A stretch of 64,000 bases of DNA from Aplectana chamaeleonis (taxonomy: Eukaryota > Nematoda > Chromadorea > Rhabditida > Cosmocercidae). The notes under the pieces were generated by a model. It was not told the DNA's origin. It saw nothing but the letters and a program-made list of their open reading frames with translations, and did not search any database. Position 1 is the stretch's first letter. Each line of letters starts with the position of its first letter. Positions 1 through 11,400 of the stretch are shown here, in pieces. The DNA is taken from assembly GCA_029168955.1 (NCBI GenBank), contig JAPDOI010001550.1, positions 62,001 to 126,000 on the forward strand, given 5' to 3'. The position numbers were made by a program, and so were the translations under genes.

Positions 1-340
1 TCGTAACATCCTTAAACCTGCTCTATTGGGTTCTTCACATAGCCGCAAAGCTTCTTGAGAACGCCTATAACTTCTTCCAGGGTTGCTCTGGCAGCTTCCT
101 GTCGCGGCTACCCTGTTTGGGTTTTTCTTCTTCGCTTGTTAATTCGGCTGACTCTCGGAATTCGCCCTGAACGGAGAAAAGACCAGAAATTGCAACAGTT
201 TTGTGGGGAATGGCGTTTTGTGCAACAAATTCCCCGTTTCATCACTGCTTTATATAGCGATTTGCACAGTGGAACCGTTCTCATTCTCCATATTTATAAC
301 ATCTGGCATCTTCGAAGAGATCTGGTATAGATTGGCTACG
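1..340 (+). repeat. Dispersed repeat family D, partial copy
   Basis: Matches other parts of the window in order. The stretch with AGCCGCAAAGCTTCTTGAGA and 'cctataacttctt' (about 45-80) recurs near 36,075-37,110 and 61,450-61,495. The stretch with 'cagttttgtggg', 'cccgtttc', 'tttatata' and 'gatttgcacagtgga' (about 195-275) recurs at about 37,680-37,760 and 61,600-61,685. Shorter matches occur near 5,070, 23,610, 47,350 (inverted), 54,950, 57,990 (inverted) and 60,700. I see no protein domain, and open frames here are not conserved between copies. The class of the parent element is unknown. It could be a long non-autonomous DNA element. Confidence 0.6.
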
Positions 341-668
341 AAACGAGGGTGAGCGCAATAAAGGATTCGGAAATCGGTGCAAGATTTGAAATTTCAAACC
401 CGGGTTTCGGTGGAAAATTGGAACAAGATTTTAAGATTTTCGTAAGTCGGAACGTGGGCTTGAAATTTTATCCAATCGTAGGCCAGGTTTACAGTTTCAT
501 CGAAATAGAGAAGCGATGGCATGAATTGAATACGGATTGACGTGAGACGCGATATCGATCGATACCTCCTCGACCAAATCTCGATGTCATCGCATCGCGC
601 CCGGATGGACGAGCAAACACGGCCTTATGGTGGGCATTAGATTTCTCCTCATTTCCAGCCGGTCGAAG
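341..668. other. No recognisable feature
   Basis: Unique-looking AT-rich to mixed sequence. I see no domain, no strong hairpin and no copy elsewhere in the window. Confidence 0.4.
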
Positions 669-671
669 TAA

Positions 672-1176
672 GGCCCCGGTCAGAGTTGGTGCTATTTGCA
701 TCTGTAATCCACCGACTCCCCCCAACACCCCCAGCACTCACCCGGTCGATACGTATGTATGATTAGAATGATGGAGTGAGGTTGAGAAAATCACTCGGTG
801 TACCCAGCTAGATATGACGATGATTACGTGGCCAACAGGATTGCACCTGTTCAGAGAAATAGTGAAGGAGAGTATGGTGAAGTAACGGAGGTAGCAGTAA
901 GGTTAGCTTTCTAGTGATACGCAATGTTTTATCATCGGGCCGCCCACACTGTGATTTTCTCATCCGCCGTCATCCGCGTATTGCATGGATATCGACCTCG
1001 TCGGATACACCGAGTGATTTTCTCAACCTTCATCATTTCAATCATACGTATCGACCGGGTGGGTGTTGGGGGGTGTTGGAGGGATACATCGAGTGATTTT
1101 TGCATCCCATTTCCAATGCTTTCTGTGTGTATCGACCGGGCTGGATACGTCGGCTCATCCAACAATGACCGGGGCC
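672..1176. mobile_element. Palindromic MITE, Tourist/PIF-Harbinger-like
   Basis: The ends are GGCCCCGGTCA and TGACCGGGGCC, a perfect 11-bp inverted repeat. TAA at 669-671 and again at 1177-1179 fits a 3-bp target duplication. The inverted similarity extends inward: 'cacccggtcgatacgtatg', 'gaatgatg' and 'gagaaaatcactcggtgta' around 738-802 are mirrored by 'tacaccgagtgattttctc', 'catcatttcaatcatacg' and 'tatcgaccgggtg' around 1000-1060. No transposase is present, so it is non-autonomous. A 3-bp TWA duplication is typical of PIF/Harbinger. The superfamily call rests on the TSD alone. Confidence 0.72.
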
Positions 1177-1179
1177 TAA

Positions 1180-1685
1180 GGCTTATTGGGCTTATCAATT
1201 CGAAATCTCCTTATCGCCACTATAGTTTGCCATGACCGACCGCCCCGCTGCTTGCTCGGCCCAGACTCCTTTGAGCGAGATAGGCTGAATGTGGATGCAG
1301 ACCAGAATTGTAGCGATTCGAGAGGTACCAGTGTGATAGAGAAAATAAAAAATATGGGATCTAAATTTGTTTGAAGTAGAATGAAAGTAAAATAAATATC
1401 ACGGCACTTAATCTTTCCATAGACTCGCAAACTTCAAAAAAAACTCATTGCAGACTAAAGTATAGAAGTTTTCATTGCACTTGCCATAAAATTAGTAAAT
1501 GAGCAAGGAATCGCGAATGGCATCAACGGACCTTTGGAATGTTCCCTAAGTGAGGATGGAAGACTGCAACCGTATTTCAGTATGAGAAATAAACATTTCA
1601 AAGCTACAAGAATACAGTGGAGCCACTTTGTAGGGAATTATGATCTACATGGACCCCGAAGTCATTCACCCAATAAGTGTTAGGT
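1180..1685. other. No recognisable feature
   Basis: I see no supported gene or repeat. Short open frames are in AT-rich sequence without family signatures. Confidence 0.4.
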
Positions 1686-1687
1686 GA

Positions 1688-2372
1688 AGAGAGCAGCTTA
1701 TACACGCTCATAACATGGTCCCGAGATATCAGCATAAATAAACAGGCCTGCTTTTGGCCCCCCTACCAAATGTCGTGTGCAACCGTTTGAAGCGCTAAAA
1801 GAAACCATTCAGAGTGACAGTATTTGACCATCCCTTCACACCTTACGCCTGGGCGTATTTTCACACCTTTTTAGTAACAGAATGAAAAGTTGAATCTAGA
1901 GAAAACATGTGGAAACTTAGAGTAATAGCACTATCGTGGGAGTGCATAGGAAGAAACAGCTCGATTTACTTGAACACTACCTGTCTACATCACACCCATA
2001 AACTCTCATCCACTTTCGGGAATGCCGCTCTGCTCCGGTTGGCTTTTGAAAATGGAGGATTTTTCATCTGTGGACCAAACATGTAATATCCGGGTAAATC
2101 GAGGCTGTTTCTCTCGTGCACTCCCATTTGATAGTGCTATCACTCTCGAATTTATCACATGTTTTCTCAAGTTTAACTTTTCATTCTGTTACCTCGAAAG
2201 GGTGTGAAAATACGGGCGATGCGAGACATGATTGCTCAAATATTGTCATCCCTGAGATGATTTTTAGCGTTTGAGATTCGTCGTTGACGACATGGTAAAG
2301 AAACCCACGTCGCGGGCCTCAGGTATACTGGATATCTTTGACCATGTTTACGAGCGTGTATGCTGCCTTTAA
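1688..2372. mobile_element. Foldback MITE of the AGGCAGCATACACGCTC family, TTAA type
   Basis: The right end reads GAGCGTGTATGCTGCCT followed by TTAA (2369-2372). The left end near 1688 is a decayed inverted match ('gagcagcttatacacgctc'). About 1,845-1,970 is mirrored by 2,085-2,215, sharing 'gaaaacatgtg', 'tagtgctat', 'aacagaatgaaaagtt' and 'gtgtgaaaata' in opposite orientation, so the single strand would fold into a long hairpin. A second copy lies at 11,401-11,975. No coding capacity. The TTAA-flanked CTGCCT end suggests piggyBac-like mobilisation, which is an inference from the TSD. Confidence 0.72.
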
Positions 2373-3735
2373 AGGCACAATGTCACTCTAAATTTCTAAT
2401 CAAACTTTCTATCGGGTCCACCGCGGAAGCTTAATGCGTGCGCACGCTGCTGTCTCTTATCTCCTCACCCATTCTCCTCCCTGTCTTTCGACAATCTCCG
2501 TCCAAGGTGCGTTCACTGGACACAGTAAATGTCCGTTTCGAGCTAGATGGTGCGCTAGTTTGAATAATCTGGCGGTGGATAGCACAGATCAAATCGCGAC
2601 CCAAAATTCCTGAAAAGTTCCCGATTCCCTGCCCACTCTTGTTGACCATACACGTGGAGCTTCGGGTTCTTCGCACTCTTCTGAAGGCTTTTTATGCATC
2701 CGATCCTTCCACTAGCTTTCATGAGGGTTTTGAGCAGTTCTCCCAAAGCCCGAATATTTCTCCAATGATTTCACCCAGTACCCTGTATCCCGCTTTCGTC
2801 TGAATACTTTCTACAGGATGTTCTCGGAGCTCACTTCCTAATAATGCTCCACTAGCTCCTACTCAATCACATCACAATTTTACGACGTTGTGCGCGCTCC
2901 TTCTGAATCTCTACATAACCCTGCCCTATTTTAGGCCGTGGCACCAGTAATACGGTTTATGATTGTATGTGTGTCTAATTTTTTAAATCCTAATTGACTC
3001 CATTAGAATTTTTTTCCGGATCTGAGAAATGCTATGCGGTTTCGGTGAGAAGAACTCTCCGAACAGTTATTGATTCCTGCTGTTGAACTCTAAGCGGAAA
3101 AGTTCAAGATAAAATTTTTGGTGTGCCATACAGCATGAGATTACGGGAAAGTGCAGTATCGCTGCTGCACAGCGCTATTTTACTGTATGTCGTTTTGAAA
3201 ATCACATTCTAAACTATTTTTTAATTGTTAAAGACAACAGACACGCTTGAAATATTTGTGGAGGTAATTACGCTACTGAGGTCGCATGAGCCCTATTAGA
3301 ACGCTAGCCCCGTTGGAAGCAGTGAAAACTAATAAATTTGAGCAATTCAAGCCCCCCCCCCAACCTCGCCGCCAAGTTTTGTCAACCCTGCCCCAAAATG
3401 CAAACCCGACAAACTTGATTCATCGAATATGGTCACTTTGCCTGGTTTTCGATGCTCACAACGAGGTGAACGTTCCAGTAGAGGCTGCAGTCTATCGGCA
3501 TCGTCATCTCAACCGTTTTGCCGCTAATATTCGCTGCTTCAGCCGCGCGCAGTGAAACTAGTCCGTTTTCACCCGATAAAGAAAGCAACCGTTATTCCTC
3601 TATTTGCTCCACAGTTTTCGGATGGTTTTTTTTTCGTTAGTCCCACATACTACCTGCTCCACACCTTCGGTTTTATGACATAAAATCGATATCATTTTAG
3701 AGATTTTATCAAGTCTCTTACTATTAACATATCTT
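2373..3735. other. No gene seen; unclassified sequence
   Basis: Open frames on both strands are short and show no family signature. A C-run sits at about 3,351-3,361. No splice-site-bounded open frame could be defended. Confidence 0.4.
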
Positions 3736-3790
3736 TACTATATATAAAGTCTTCACTATATATAAAGGGCATCTGTCAGTCCGTCAAAGT
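3736..3790 (+). repeat. Duplicated TATATAAAG block, possible Helitron 5' end
   Basis: An 18-bp unit ending in 'actatatataaag' occurs twice in tandem, followed by GGCATCTGTCAGTCCGTC. Some Helitron families begin with TC, a TATATA/AAAGG stretch and then variants of CTGTC. I did not find a convincing CTRR plus hairpin 3' end, and there is no Rep/helicase ORF. The downstream region to about 4,130 contains a moderately GC-rich open stretch with no known domain. Confidence 0.25.
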
Positions 3791-4734
3791 AATATTTGGT
3801 CCTCAGTGCATCGTCAACCGGAAAATCAGCCGTGTTTTGAAATTTAGCCTCCACCGAGGAAAGTATACGACGCATTTTTTTACATATGACTCTCCGAGTA
3901 CAACTTGTGCTCCCGCAGCTCAATGGCCCGAAGTTTGAGGCATGCACATCGGCCCCCGCCCATGCGTGCGAGGGACCCGCTCAACTGGTGAGTGGCTCCA
4001 GTGGTTACCGCGACGATGTCGTTTGGTGTGCAGCGCGTGGCAGTGTGCTGACCGCGTTGCGTGTCGGTGTATGGACTGTTCCCGGGTCAGTGGCCTTCCC
4101 CCCACACTGAAGAAGTTGCAGCGTATTCCTTTTTCCTTAACACTCTTATCACTCCTACTACTGTGATTCCGGTATTATGTGCTTCGTTATTTCGCCTTTT
4201 GAGTTGACCTTCGTTTAATATTGTTTTTTTAGAAGAATTCATTCATTGATTTATTTTTCGGTTGTTAGGTCTATTGATTGGCTCATTTACTATGCATTCA
4301 TTATCATGCTGTTAACTGGGGACAGGGGCTCTCTACACACCGAGGGAGATGTCTCGCTTTTTGCGGCTCTAATTCCACTCGAGATCACCTCGCTTGCATT
4401 GAGAAGCTGAACGCTTCGAACTGCAAAAACGGGACAAATTGGAATCTTCGTTCTTTTTCTTTCTATCCATCCCGAGCTGGCAGTTCATATCGTGAGACAT
4501 TTTTTACACTCCCTAGGGATTAGATCAAGGGTGGAGTCCGCGTGTCCAATTTAGTAGATGGACGCGGATGCGACGTGGACAATAGCGCGCGAACGGAACC
4601 CCCGTGTACCGATGATTCCGCCAACTCCGCGCGGCCGGCCGCAGTGATCGCTCCTGCTCCATTCACTTGACCAAATCTGAGAAGGATACCGGACACAAAC
4701 AATCGGGTTTTTCGGGATCAGAGATTAAAACCTG
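3791..4734. other. Unassigned sequence after the TATATAAAG block
   Basis: Contains short open frames on both strands at about 3,886-4,166 in a GC-richer patch, with no recognised domain. About 4,530-4,690 is GC-rich with several GCGC and CGCGG words. No copies elsewhere in the window were noticed. Confidence 0.35.
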
Positions 4735-5360
4735 TGCTTTTTGGGAATTTTCCGGAAAATGACGTTTCCTATAACATCTTCATTATCCAAGAACTTCAGA
4801 CCACAAAATTCCATAATTATAGAAACAGCCGACCTCATGATTATTATTTTGCATCACTTATCGATAAATTTTTCAAACTTCAATATTTATTTAAATTTAG
4901 AGAAAAAGGTCGATGATTGACAAATCAGATATCATAAAATAGCACACTGTTTGTAATAACTGGCTTCGCGGCTAGCCTGGTTAGTGCTTGGATTTGAGAC
5001 TAGTTTGTTTATTCACTTGGCCCTCTAGCTTTACTCTTATTATGGAGAATGGGAAAGGCATCGTTACAGTTTTAAGAAAAAAAGTTCTACCCCGGAATTT
5101 CCCGTTTCTCTACGGTGTTTTATGCTGAATTGTGAGTCCACTTCATTGAGTAACGTGTTCACATGTACGGGATAGGAAAATAGTTAAGTTCAGATAGATA
5201 TCCGCTGATTCAATTTGGGTACGGTTGGGGGGTCGCCTAAACCCTTGCGGGCATTATATTGTTGTCTAGCCCTTCTCACCTTGATTCTGAATAGCTTTTC
5301 AGATCTGAAAAAGGTAACCCACAAGGAAACTACTCCAGAAAGGCCCAAAACGCGTTTCGC
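4735..5360 (+). repeat. Dispersed repeat, family D-related fragments
   Basis: About 4,735-4,830 resembles 48,520-48,600 ('cctatcat/aacat', 'ttattatccaa', 'aacttcag'). About 5,060-5,140 carries the family D words 'tttcccgtttctc' and 'gttttat'. About 5,270-5,355 carries 'cccttctcacc', 'gattctgaat', 'agatctgaaa' and 'aggcccaaaa', which recur at 60,777-60,855 and inverted at 47,090-47,175. No coding signature. Confidence 0.55.
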
Positions 5361-5572
5361 GTGGTTCCTGCGAGCAATATTTTGCAACGAAACTTGTTTG
5401 TTGCTGAGGTTGCAAGATTAGGAATGCTTTTAGTGGTTGGAATGTAGCTGGCGGAGCCGGCTTAAGGTCCGGCGCAGCTGAACCCAGCGGCAGAGGCCGG
5501 AGATAGCTGGCAAGCTGCCGCTGGTTATGCAATAGAGAGGAATAAGCCCAAGTTTTTTGGGATGCACAGTCA

Positions 5573-6033
5573 CCAGGGGCGGCATGCATGGACACTTATG
5601 AGGAGGGCAGGGAGCCGCTCCGCGTTCTACGTGCGAAGCGTCGACCCAGAGGTGACCCGAGGAAAATGTCGTCCCCATAGTGTAAGTACGCAACCTCACG
5701 ACGCATTCTGGACTCCCCCCTCCTAACTATTTTTTAAAAATTTTTAACCGCCCCTAACTTCTATATTTCTTTTCTTATTTCTCTTGGATATTCAACCAAT
5801 TTTTCAATATTTCTCCCGTTTGGCTTCGGTATCTCGCACAAAAGAAGCCGTTTCAGATTGGGATAAAATCGACAATCAGCTGTCAGGCGGGGGGTTTGCT
5901 GTGCGTAGTGATGTTGCGTCCCAACATCAAAGAGACGGCATGTTTTTCGGGTCATCTCTGGTCCGACGCTCCGCACGTGGAACGCGGAGCGACTCTCTGC
6001 CCTCCTCATAAGCGCTCATGCATGCCGGCCCAG
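5573..6033. mobile_element. Palindromic foldback element
   Basis: Left arm about 5,573-5,720 and right arm about 5,880-6,033 are inverted copies. Shared words include 'ggcatgcatg', 'cttatgaggagggcag', 'cgctccgcgtt', 'gacccga' and 'acgcaac'. The central loop of about 160 bp is AT-rich. No protein. Terminal duplications are not clear, so the superfamily is left open. Confidence 0.6.
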
Positions 6034-6109
6034 GGAGGGCTGAAAATTTCGCTGAACCAATTTTAGATTTCCGATGGTTTTTGGCGTTCCGATTTCCAAA
6101 TTTAGAAAT

Positions 6110-6415
6110 TGAAAAGGTCCTTCCGAGTTTCGACTTCTGAGGCTCAGAAAAAAGTTCCGCTTATCCCTGCTCGGGACGGACTTGCAGAGGAAAAATCGAA
6201 GAAAATTCAAAAGGCAAGCCTATTATTCTACGGTGGAGAAATAAGTCTGATACAGAAAAAAACTAGAGAAGCAAACAAAAATTCCCAGCCACTTTCTTAG
6301 TAAAAAAAATTCACTATCCCACATTTCGGATTCCAAAAATGAATTGAAAATTCTTCACCCAAACTTTGCAAGCGGGGGTGATTTGAGTTGCGGAAAACGA
6401 GTAAGGGGCAACCAT
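6110..6415 (+). repeat. Dispersed repeat shared with 58,240-58,500
   Basis: Both copies have in order 'cggtggagaaa', 'ctagagaa', 'attccaca / atcccaca', 'ttttgcaag' and 'ttgagttgcggaaaacga'. The sequence is AT-rich with no defended coding frame. Confidence 0.55.
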
Positions 6416-6520
6416 ACTTACATCGTGCCAAGAAAATCGCGCGCGATGTGATTTGCTCCGCGATGTACATCGTATCGCAGTGCAGGGCGCTGCGTTGTGA
6501 CGAAATCGCGAACGCGCGCT

Positions 6521-7012
6521 AAAGGCAGTGTCCACGATAATAACCATGTCTGTTTTTTCGGTGGAGATCGGCAGCTGCGGGGCCTAGCGCAACCCTAACC
6601 ATGAAAAAAAAACTAAGAAAAATGAGCTCGAAACGGTCCCCCCACGGCCCCAAAGTTGGACACCCGTCAGCTCGTCACACCCCAGATGCACTTTCCACGC
6701 CCACCGACGTGAACAAATGAATGCTCGAGATTGTGAGATGAGCGATGGTTTCCGATCAATAGCCCCGTTCTTCCCTTTATTCCCAACTTCTCTCTTTACA
6801 CAGGTCAGCTCGCATACATCGGCTGCAAAAGACGGAAATTACAAGCCTCGGACAACTCGTCCACCATGCTTCCCTAGCTCAATTTTTGAGGGACCATAAC
6901 TCCGTTCCTAGAAGGTCTTGTACGATTCCAAAAACATCATTTGAATCAGCATGGGACCGTTTTCAAGATAGGCGAAAAAGCAGAAAAATGATTCTTATCG
7001 TGAACACTGCCT
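6521..7012. mobile_element. TTAA-type MITE, AGGCAGTGTTCACGATGA family, copy 1
   Basis: Begins AAGGCAGTGTCCACGATAAT and ends ATCGTGAACACTGCCTTCAA, so the ends are inverted copies. Internal text matches the copy at 35,896-36,516: 'gatgagcgatg', 'ccgatcaatagccccgttc' and 'ggtcagctcgcatacatcgg'. No transposase. The flanks are decayed TTRA. Confidence 0.82.
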
Positions 7013-7016
7013 TCAA

Positions 7017-7879
7017 GCAGCAGGCAATTGAGCGAAAAACTATGGATTAAGTGCGATGTGAGCGCGATACCATCACGCGTAGCAGCTGCCACGCAAACGC
7101 CATGTGCGACGGCTGACCTCAATGCGACTCACCCAATGCCTTTGTCACGCTCGGCGGCCAGGGCTAAATCACCGTTCTGAGTGCGATCACTCCAAATTTC
7201 GTTCCCCCTAAGGAGTCTATTTTTAAGGTACGCAATAATACAGTAAGTTTATGGTAGTTGGATCAAAGCCACCGATTAGACTGAAATTTCGCTTACAGAT
7301 GATCCTTGGAGTGCAGAGCGCGAAACCGTTGTCGGCTGTCCGATTATCGAAAGGCTACGGTTGGCTACGTTAGTCGAATGAGAATCAATCTACCGTAACC
7401 TACCGTGCAATTTCCGAAGTCGAAAATATTGGGTTGATGCATGATTATCCGGCGTTTTATCAATAAAAATATATTTAATAAAACCGCAGATATCGGAAAG
7501 CTTGTAGGGGACCCATCCAACGATTTTCTACACTTATCCAAGCTTTTGGAGATTGACAGACATTGAAGTCTTCCGCCAGTTTCGTGCTGTCATGCCCTCG
7601 TCCTCGTCCACGGCTACTAGAAGAGCCTGATCTTCGAAATCTAATGGCCGATCTCTTCCTGATTTATCTTCCAAGCTGGTATGATCTGATTTGGAACGGG
7701 CAAACCATCCCCTACATTAACTTTCGCTGATTGCTCCTTTGCCAAAAAGTTCGCTGAGATCGGGAAATGACTGTGCTGCTCTCCATCCTTTCTAGAGGTG
7801 ATTGAGCATAATATGACAAATATGACTATGGTTTTCGACAAGCATTTTTCTAAAACAGTTGAGAAGATCATTTTCATAC
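7017..7879. other. No recognisable feature
   Basis: Mixed sequence after the MITE. No domain, and no copy found in the window. Confidence 0.4.
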
Positions 7880-8572
7880 AAAAATTCCTGAAAGCTTAGG
7901 TTCCTAGCAAAATTAAAGATTTGGCATGGCCATTTTTTCGAAAAATTAGAAATATACTCAGTTAAAGGGGAAGGTAAAAAGAAAAAAAAATTAAAGAAAG
8001 GTTTTGAAATATTCCTGAGAACGATTTGGCGTAGAATGATTTGATTTTTGGGAAATGTAGTGAAATAGTTAAAAGTATGATTTGGCAGTCGGTTTTGAAC
8101 CAACTATTGAAAAGAGTTGTGCAAAACGAGAGATCGCATTGTATGAGCTTATCCGTAGAACATATCAAAGCAAAATCACGCGTGATATTTAACAAACAGT
8201 TGATTTTACTTTACTTAATATGTGAAGATCGCGGCATTCCAGCTCCCGAACGAGCGTTTACTGCTCACGATATCACGCGTGATTTTGCTTCGATATGTTT
8301 TACGGATAAGCTCATACAATGCGATCTCTCGTTTTGCACAACTGTTATCAATAGTTGGTCCAAACTCGACTGCCAAATCATACTTTCAACTATTTCACTT
8401 TATTTCCCGAAAATCAAATCATTCTACGCCAAATCGTTCTCAGGAATATTTCAAAACCTTTCTTCATTTTTCTTTACCTTCCCCTTTTAACTGAGTATAT
8501 TTCTAATTTTTCGAAAAAATGGCCATGCCAAATCTTTACTTTTGCTAGGAACCTAAACTTTCAGGAATTTCA
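7880..8572. repeat. Long inverted repeat (foldback), ~310-bp arms
   Basis: Left arm about 7,880-8,195 and right arm about 8,265-8,572 are near-complete inverted copies. Landmarks are 'ggttcctagcaaaa' / 'ttttgctaggaacc', 'ggcatggccattttttcgaaaaa' (a prefix of the mirrored stretch), 'gagatcgcattgta' / 'tacaatgcgatctc' and 'aaaatcacgcgtgatat' / 'atatcacgcgtgatttt'. The loop is about 70 bp. Open frames on both strands are mirror images of each other, as expected for a palindrome, and should not be read as genes. No TSD was identified. Confidence 0.85.
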
Positions 8573-8686
8573 TTCATTTTTCCTAAAGGTTCCCTTTCTA
8601 ACATGATTTATGCCTGATGGTGTTAATTCAAAGTAAACTCATTGATGCCTTGCCCCCCCCCCCCCCTTCTATGACGTCGTGCACAC

Positions 8687-9448
8687 TATACTTGTTCCGA
8701 ATCGAATAATCGGATGAGTATCCGACTGTTTCAGTCGGATAAAAAAGTCGACTTTTTATTCGACAAGTCGGTTATTCGAAAAAGTGCGATATCCGACTAC
8801 AGTCGAAAAGTCGAATATTCGAAAAAGTGTGATATCCGACTACAGTCGAAAAGTCGAATATTCGAAAAAGGGCGATATCCGACTACAGTCGAAAAGTCGA
8901 ATATTCGAAAAGGTGTGATATCCGACTACAGTCGAAAAGTCGAATATTCGAAAAAGTGTGATATCCGACTACAGTCGAAAAGTCGAATATTCGAAAATGT
9001 ATAATATCCGACTATAGTCGAAAAGTCGGATATTCGAAATAAATTCCATCTGGAACAAGTATACTGCATAGTTTACATGTTCCGAATCGAATAATCGGAC
9101 GAATATCCGACTGTTTCAGTCGGATAAAAAAGTCGACTTTTTATTCGACAAGTCGGTTATTCAAAAAAGTGCGATATCCGACTACAGTCGAAAAGTCGAA
9201 TATTCGAAAAAGTGTGATATCCGACTACAGTCGAAAAGTCGAATATTCGAAAAAGGGCGATATCCGACTACAGTCGAAAAGTCGAATATTCGAAAAGGTG
9301 TGATATCCGACTACAGTCGAAAAGTCGAATATTCGAAAAAGTGTGATATCCGACTACAGTCGAAAAGTCGAATATTCGAAAATGTATAATATCCGACTAT
9401 AGTCGAAAAGTCGGATATTCGAAATAAATTCCATCTGGAACAAGTATA
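8687..9448. mobile_element. Element C: hAT-like non-autonomous element with 8-bp TSD
   Basis: TIR TATACTTGTTCC at 8,687 and GGAACAAGTATA ending at 9,448. The 8-bp direct repeat GTGCACAC flanks both sides (8,679-8,686 and 9,449-9,456), and the host sequence is the 42-bp satellite. The body is two copies of a 385-bp block starting at 8,694 and 9,079. Each block holds about six 43-bp units with GATATC, CGACTACAGTCG and CGAATATTCG words, all self-complementary. There is no transposase. The 8-bp TSD favours hAT, though other 8-bp-TSD superfamilies are possible. Confidence 0.85.
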
Positions 9449-9612
9449 GTGCACACTCCCACTGATGTCCTGCGCACTTTCTATGACATCCTGCACACTC
9501 CCACTGATGTCCCGCACACTTTCTACGGCGTCCGACGCACTCTCATTTGAGTCCCACACACTTTCTACGGCGTTCTGCGTACACCCATTTGGGTCACAAG
9601 CATCTTTTTTTC

Positions 9613-9878
9613 ATTTTTTCCGCAGGGCTACCGTAACCGTCCTTTGAAAATTTTTCATGTGTCAGCTTGGATATGAGCACATCGTAGTAGCCAACAAACA
9701 TGTTTGTACAATATCGAACTCCTCAGCCACTTCCCAGTGGCTTCTCGAAGAGAGCGGTGTGTGAATGAATGCATACCGCTCCTCTGCCTTTTTATACCCC
9801 GCTTGTTATGAGCGTGTGTTATCGTCGTTCGTCATCATATTTGTTCAAGAATGGTTACGGTAGCCTTGCGGAAAAAAC
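9613..9878. mobile_element. Small palindromic insertion in the satellite
   Basis: 'ttttttccgcagggctacc' + 'gtaacc' on the left (about 9,613-9,637) is mirrored by 'ggttacggtagccttgcgg' + 'aaaaaa' (about 9,853-9,877). It interrupts the 42-bp array. The TSD is unclear. No coding capacity. Confidence 0.6.
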
Positions 9879-10544
9879 GATCGCCATGGGCGTGCTTGTA
9901 TTTGGATCCCACACACTTTCTACGGCGTCCGACGCACTGTTGTCTGGGTCCCACAAACTTTCTACAACGTTCTGCGCACACCCATTTGGGTCCCGCACAC
10001 TTTCTATGGCGTCCGACCAATCTTATTCGGGTCCCACACACTTTCTATGGCGTCCGACGCACTTCCACTTGGGTCCCACACACTTTCCACGCTGTCCGGC
10101 GCACTCTCATTTGGATCCCACACACTTTCTACGGCGTCCCGCGCACCCTCATTTGGGTCCCACAAACTTTTTACGGCGTTCTGCGCACACCCATTTGGGT
10201 CCCCCGCACTTTCCATGGCGTCCGGCGCATTTCCACTTGAGTACCGCACATTTTATACGGGGCCCGGAGCAGATCCACTCGGGTCCCACACACTTTCTAC
10301 GGTGTCCGGCACACTCTCATTTGGATCCCACACACTTTCTACGGCGTCCGGTGCACTGTTATTTGGGTCCCATACATTTTCTACGGCGTCCCGCGCACCC
10401 TCATTTGGGTCCCACAAACTTTCTACAACGTTCTGCGCACACCCATTTGGGACCAGCACACCTTCTACGGCGTCTGGCGCACTCCTACTGGGGTTCCGCA
10501 CACTATCTACGGCGTTCTGTGGCACACTTGTGAGTCACACTGTG

Positions 10545-11396
10545 CGGCGTTCCAAAAAATACTTCCGAGAACCCGCCGTATTGATTGAAGCGTTGCCCCG
10601 TCTCAGGGCGCGTTCAATCCTGAGCAAAAGCCTATCAGTAATGGTGTTTATTTCATTAGTTAATTTTTACGAATGAGTAAACGTCGGATGGTTTATAATA
10701 ACATGTTTACGTGTTTTTGTCTATCCTGACCCTCGATTTTGAGGTTCCACAAAAATTGAGCTACAAACTTCAAAATTTGACAGGAGGTAGGTGCAACCAT
10801 AGCCAACTTTCTGGCCAAAAATGAGCTTCCTAGCTCAACGATAAGTGTTCCAACAAGATCGTGAACGCCAACTGAATAAAAAAAAGGAGATGAACCCTTT
10901 TTTCGACCAAATTCACGTGGTTTCGACAATTTTTCTCGAATCTCAGGCAACCATTCCGGACTATTTTTTGGACAGTTATTCAGCTTTCTAAAGTATATTG
11001 AATGCAAAAAAAAACGGTCTTCCTACGTTTACTCTGGACCCTGATGCTGAGATCAGGGGGTTGCGCGATGGCGAATCAAAGCCAAATCTGGTGAGCGCTT
11101 CGCGCTCACCACAATAATAACCAAAACGCTACTTCCACCTGATAAAAAACGCGAAAAAATAAAACGGTGGATAATCTTGCATCAACCTAATAGAATAGAG
11201 GTTTTGCGATAAGCATCCCCATAAACAACTCTCCGCTTGGCAGTGGGGCGCGCTGCCACGACCGCGGGACTGTACGCACTAAGGAAAGCTGCCTTCGTTT
11301 TAGTCTTATAGTTTTCCGTCTATTTTCTATTCTCTCATCCTGGACGAATCGAATATACAGATCAGGTAAGAAACAGTTTCGTGAATGGATCCATCC
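10545..11396. other. No gene seen
   Basis: A minus-strand open frame of about 104 codons (10,693-11,007) shows no family signature. A hairpin 'ggtgagcgcttcgcgctcacc' lies at about 11,091-11,111. Otherwise unassigned. Confidence 0.4.
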
Positions 11397-11400
11397 TTTA

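Larger units (their letters stand above)
8671..10540. repeat. 42-bp satellite array (block 1), interrupted twice
   Basis: The unit reads approximately 'gtcccacacactttctacgg' + 'cgtccggcgcactctcatttgg' and is 42 bp. Array sequence lies at 8,671-8,686, 9,449-9,605 and 9,895-10,540. It is interrupted by an 8-bp-TSD element (8,687-9,448) and a palindrome (about 9,613-9,878). Because 42 is a multiple of 3, the array stays open in several frames on both strands. The resulting 14-residue repeat peptides are a consequence of the DNA period. The same unit, inverted, forms 12,885-13,825, and the same orientation recurs at 43,600-44,015. Confidence 0.85.

Noticed and set aside
8041..8494. 149-codon frame at 8,041-8,490
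   Set aside because: Runs through the loop and right arm of a perfect-type palindrome. Its parts are mirrored in frames of the other arm.
9769..10676. A 254-codon and a 209-codon frame in different phases over the satellite
   Set aside because: Same cause: period divisible by three. No shared codon bias or domain.
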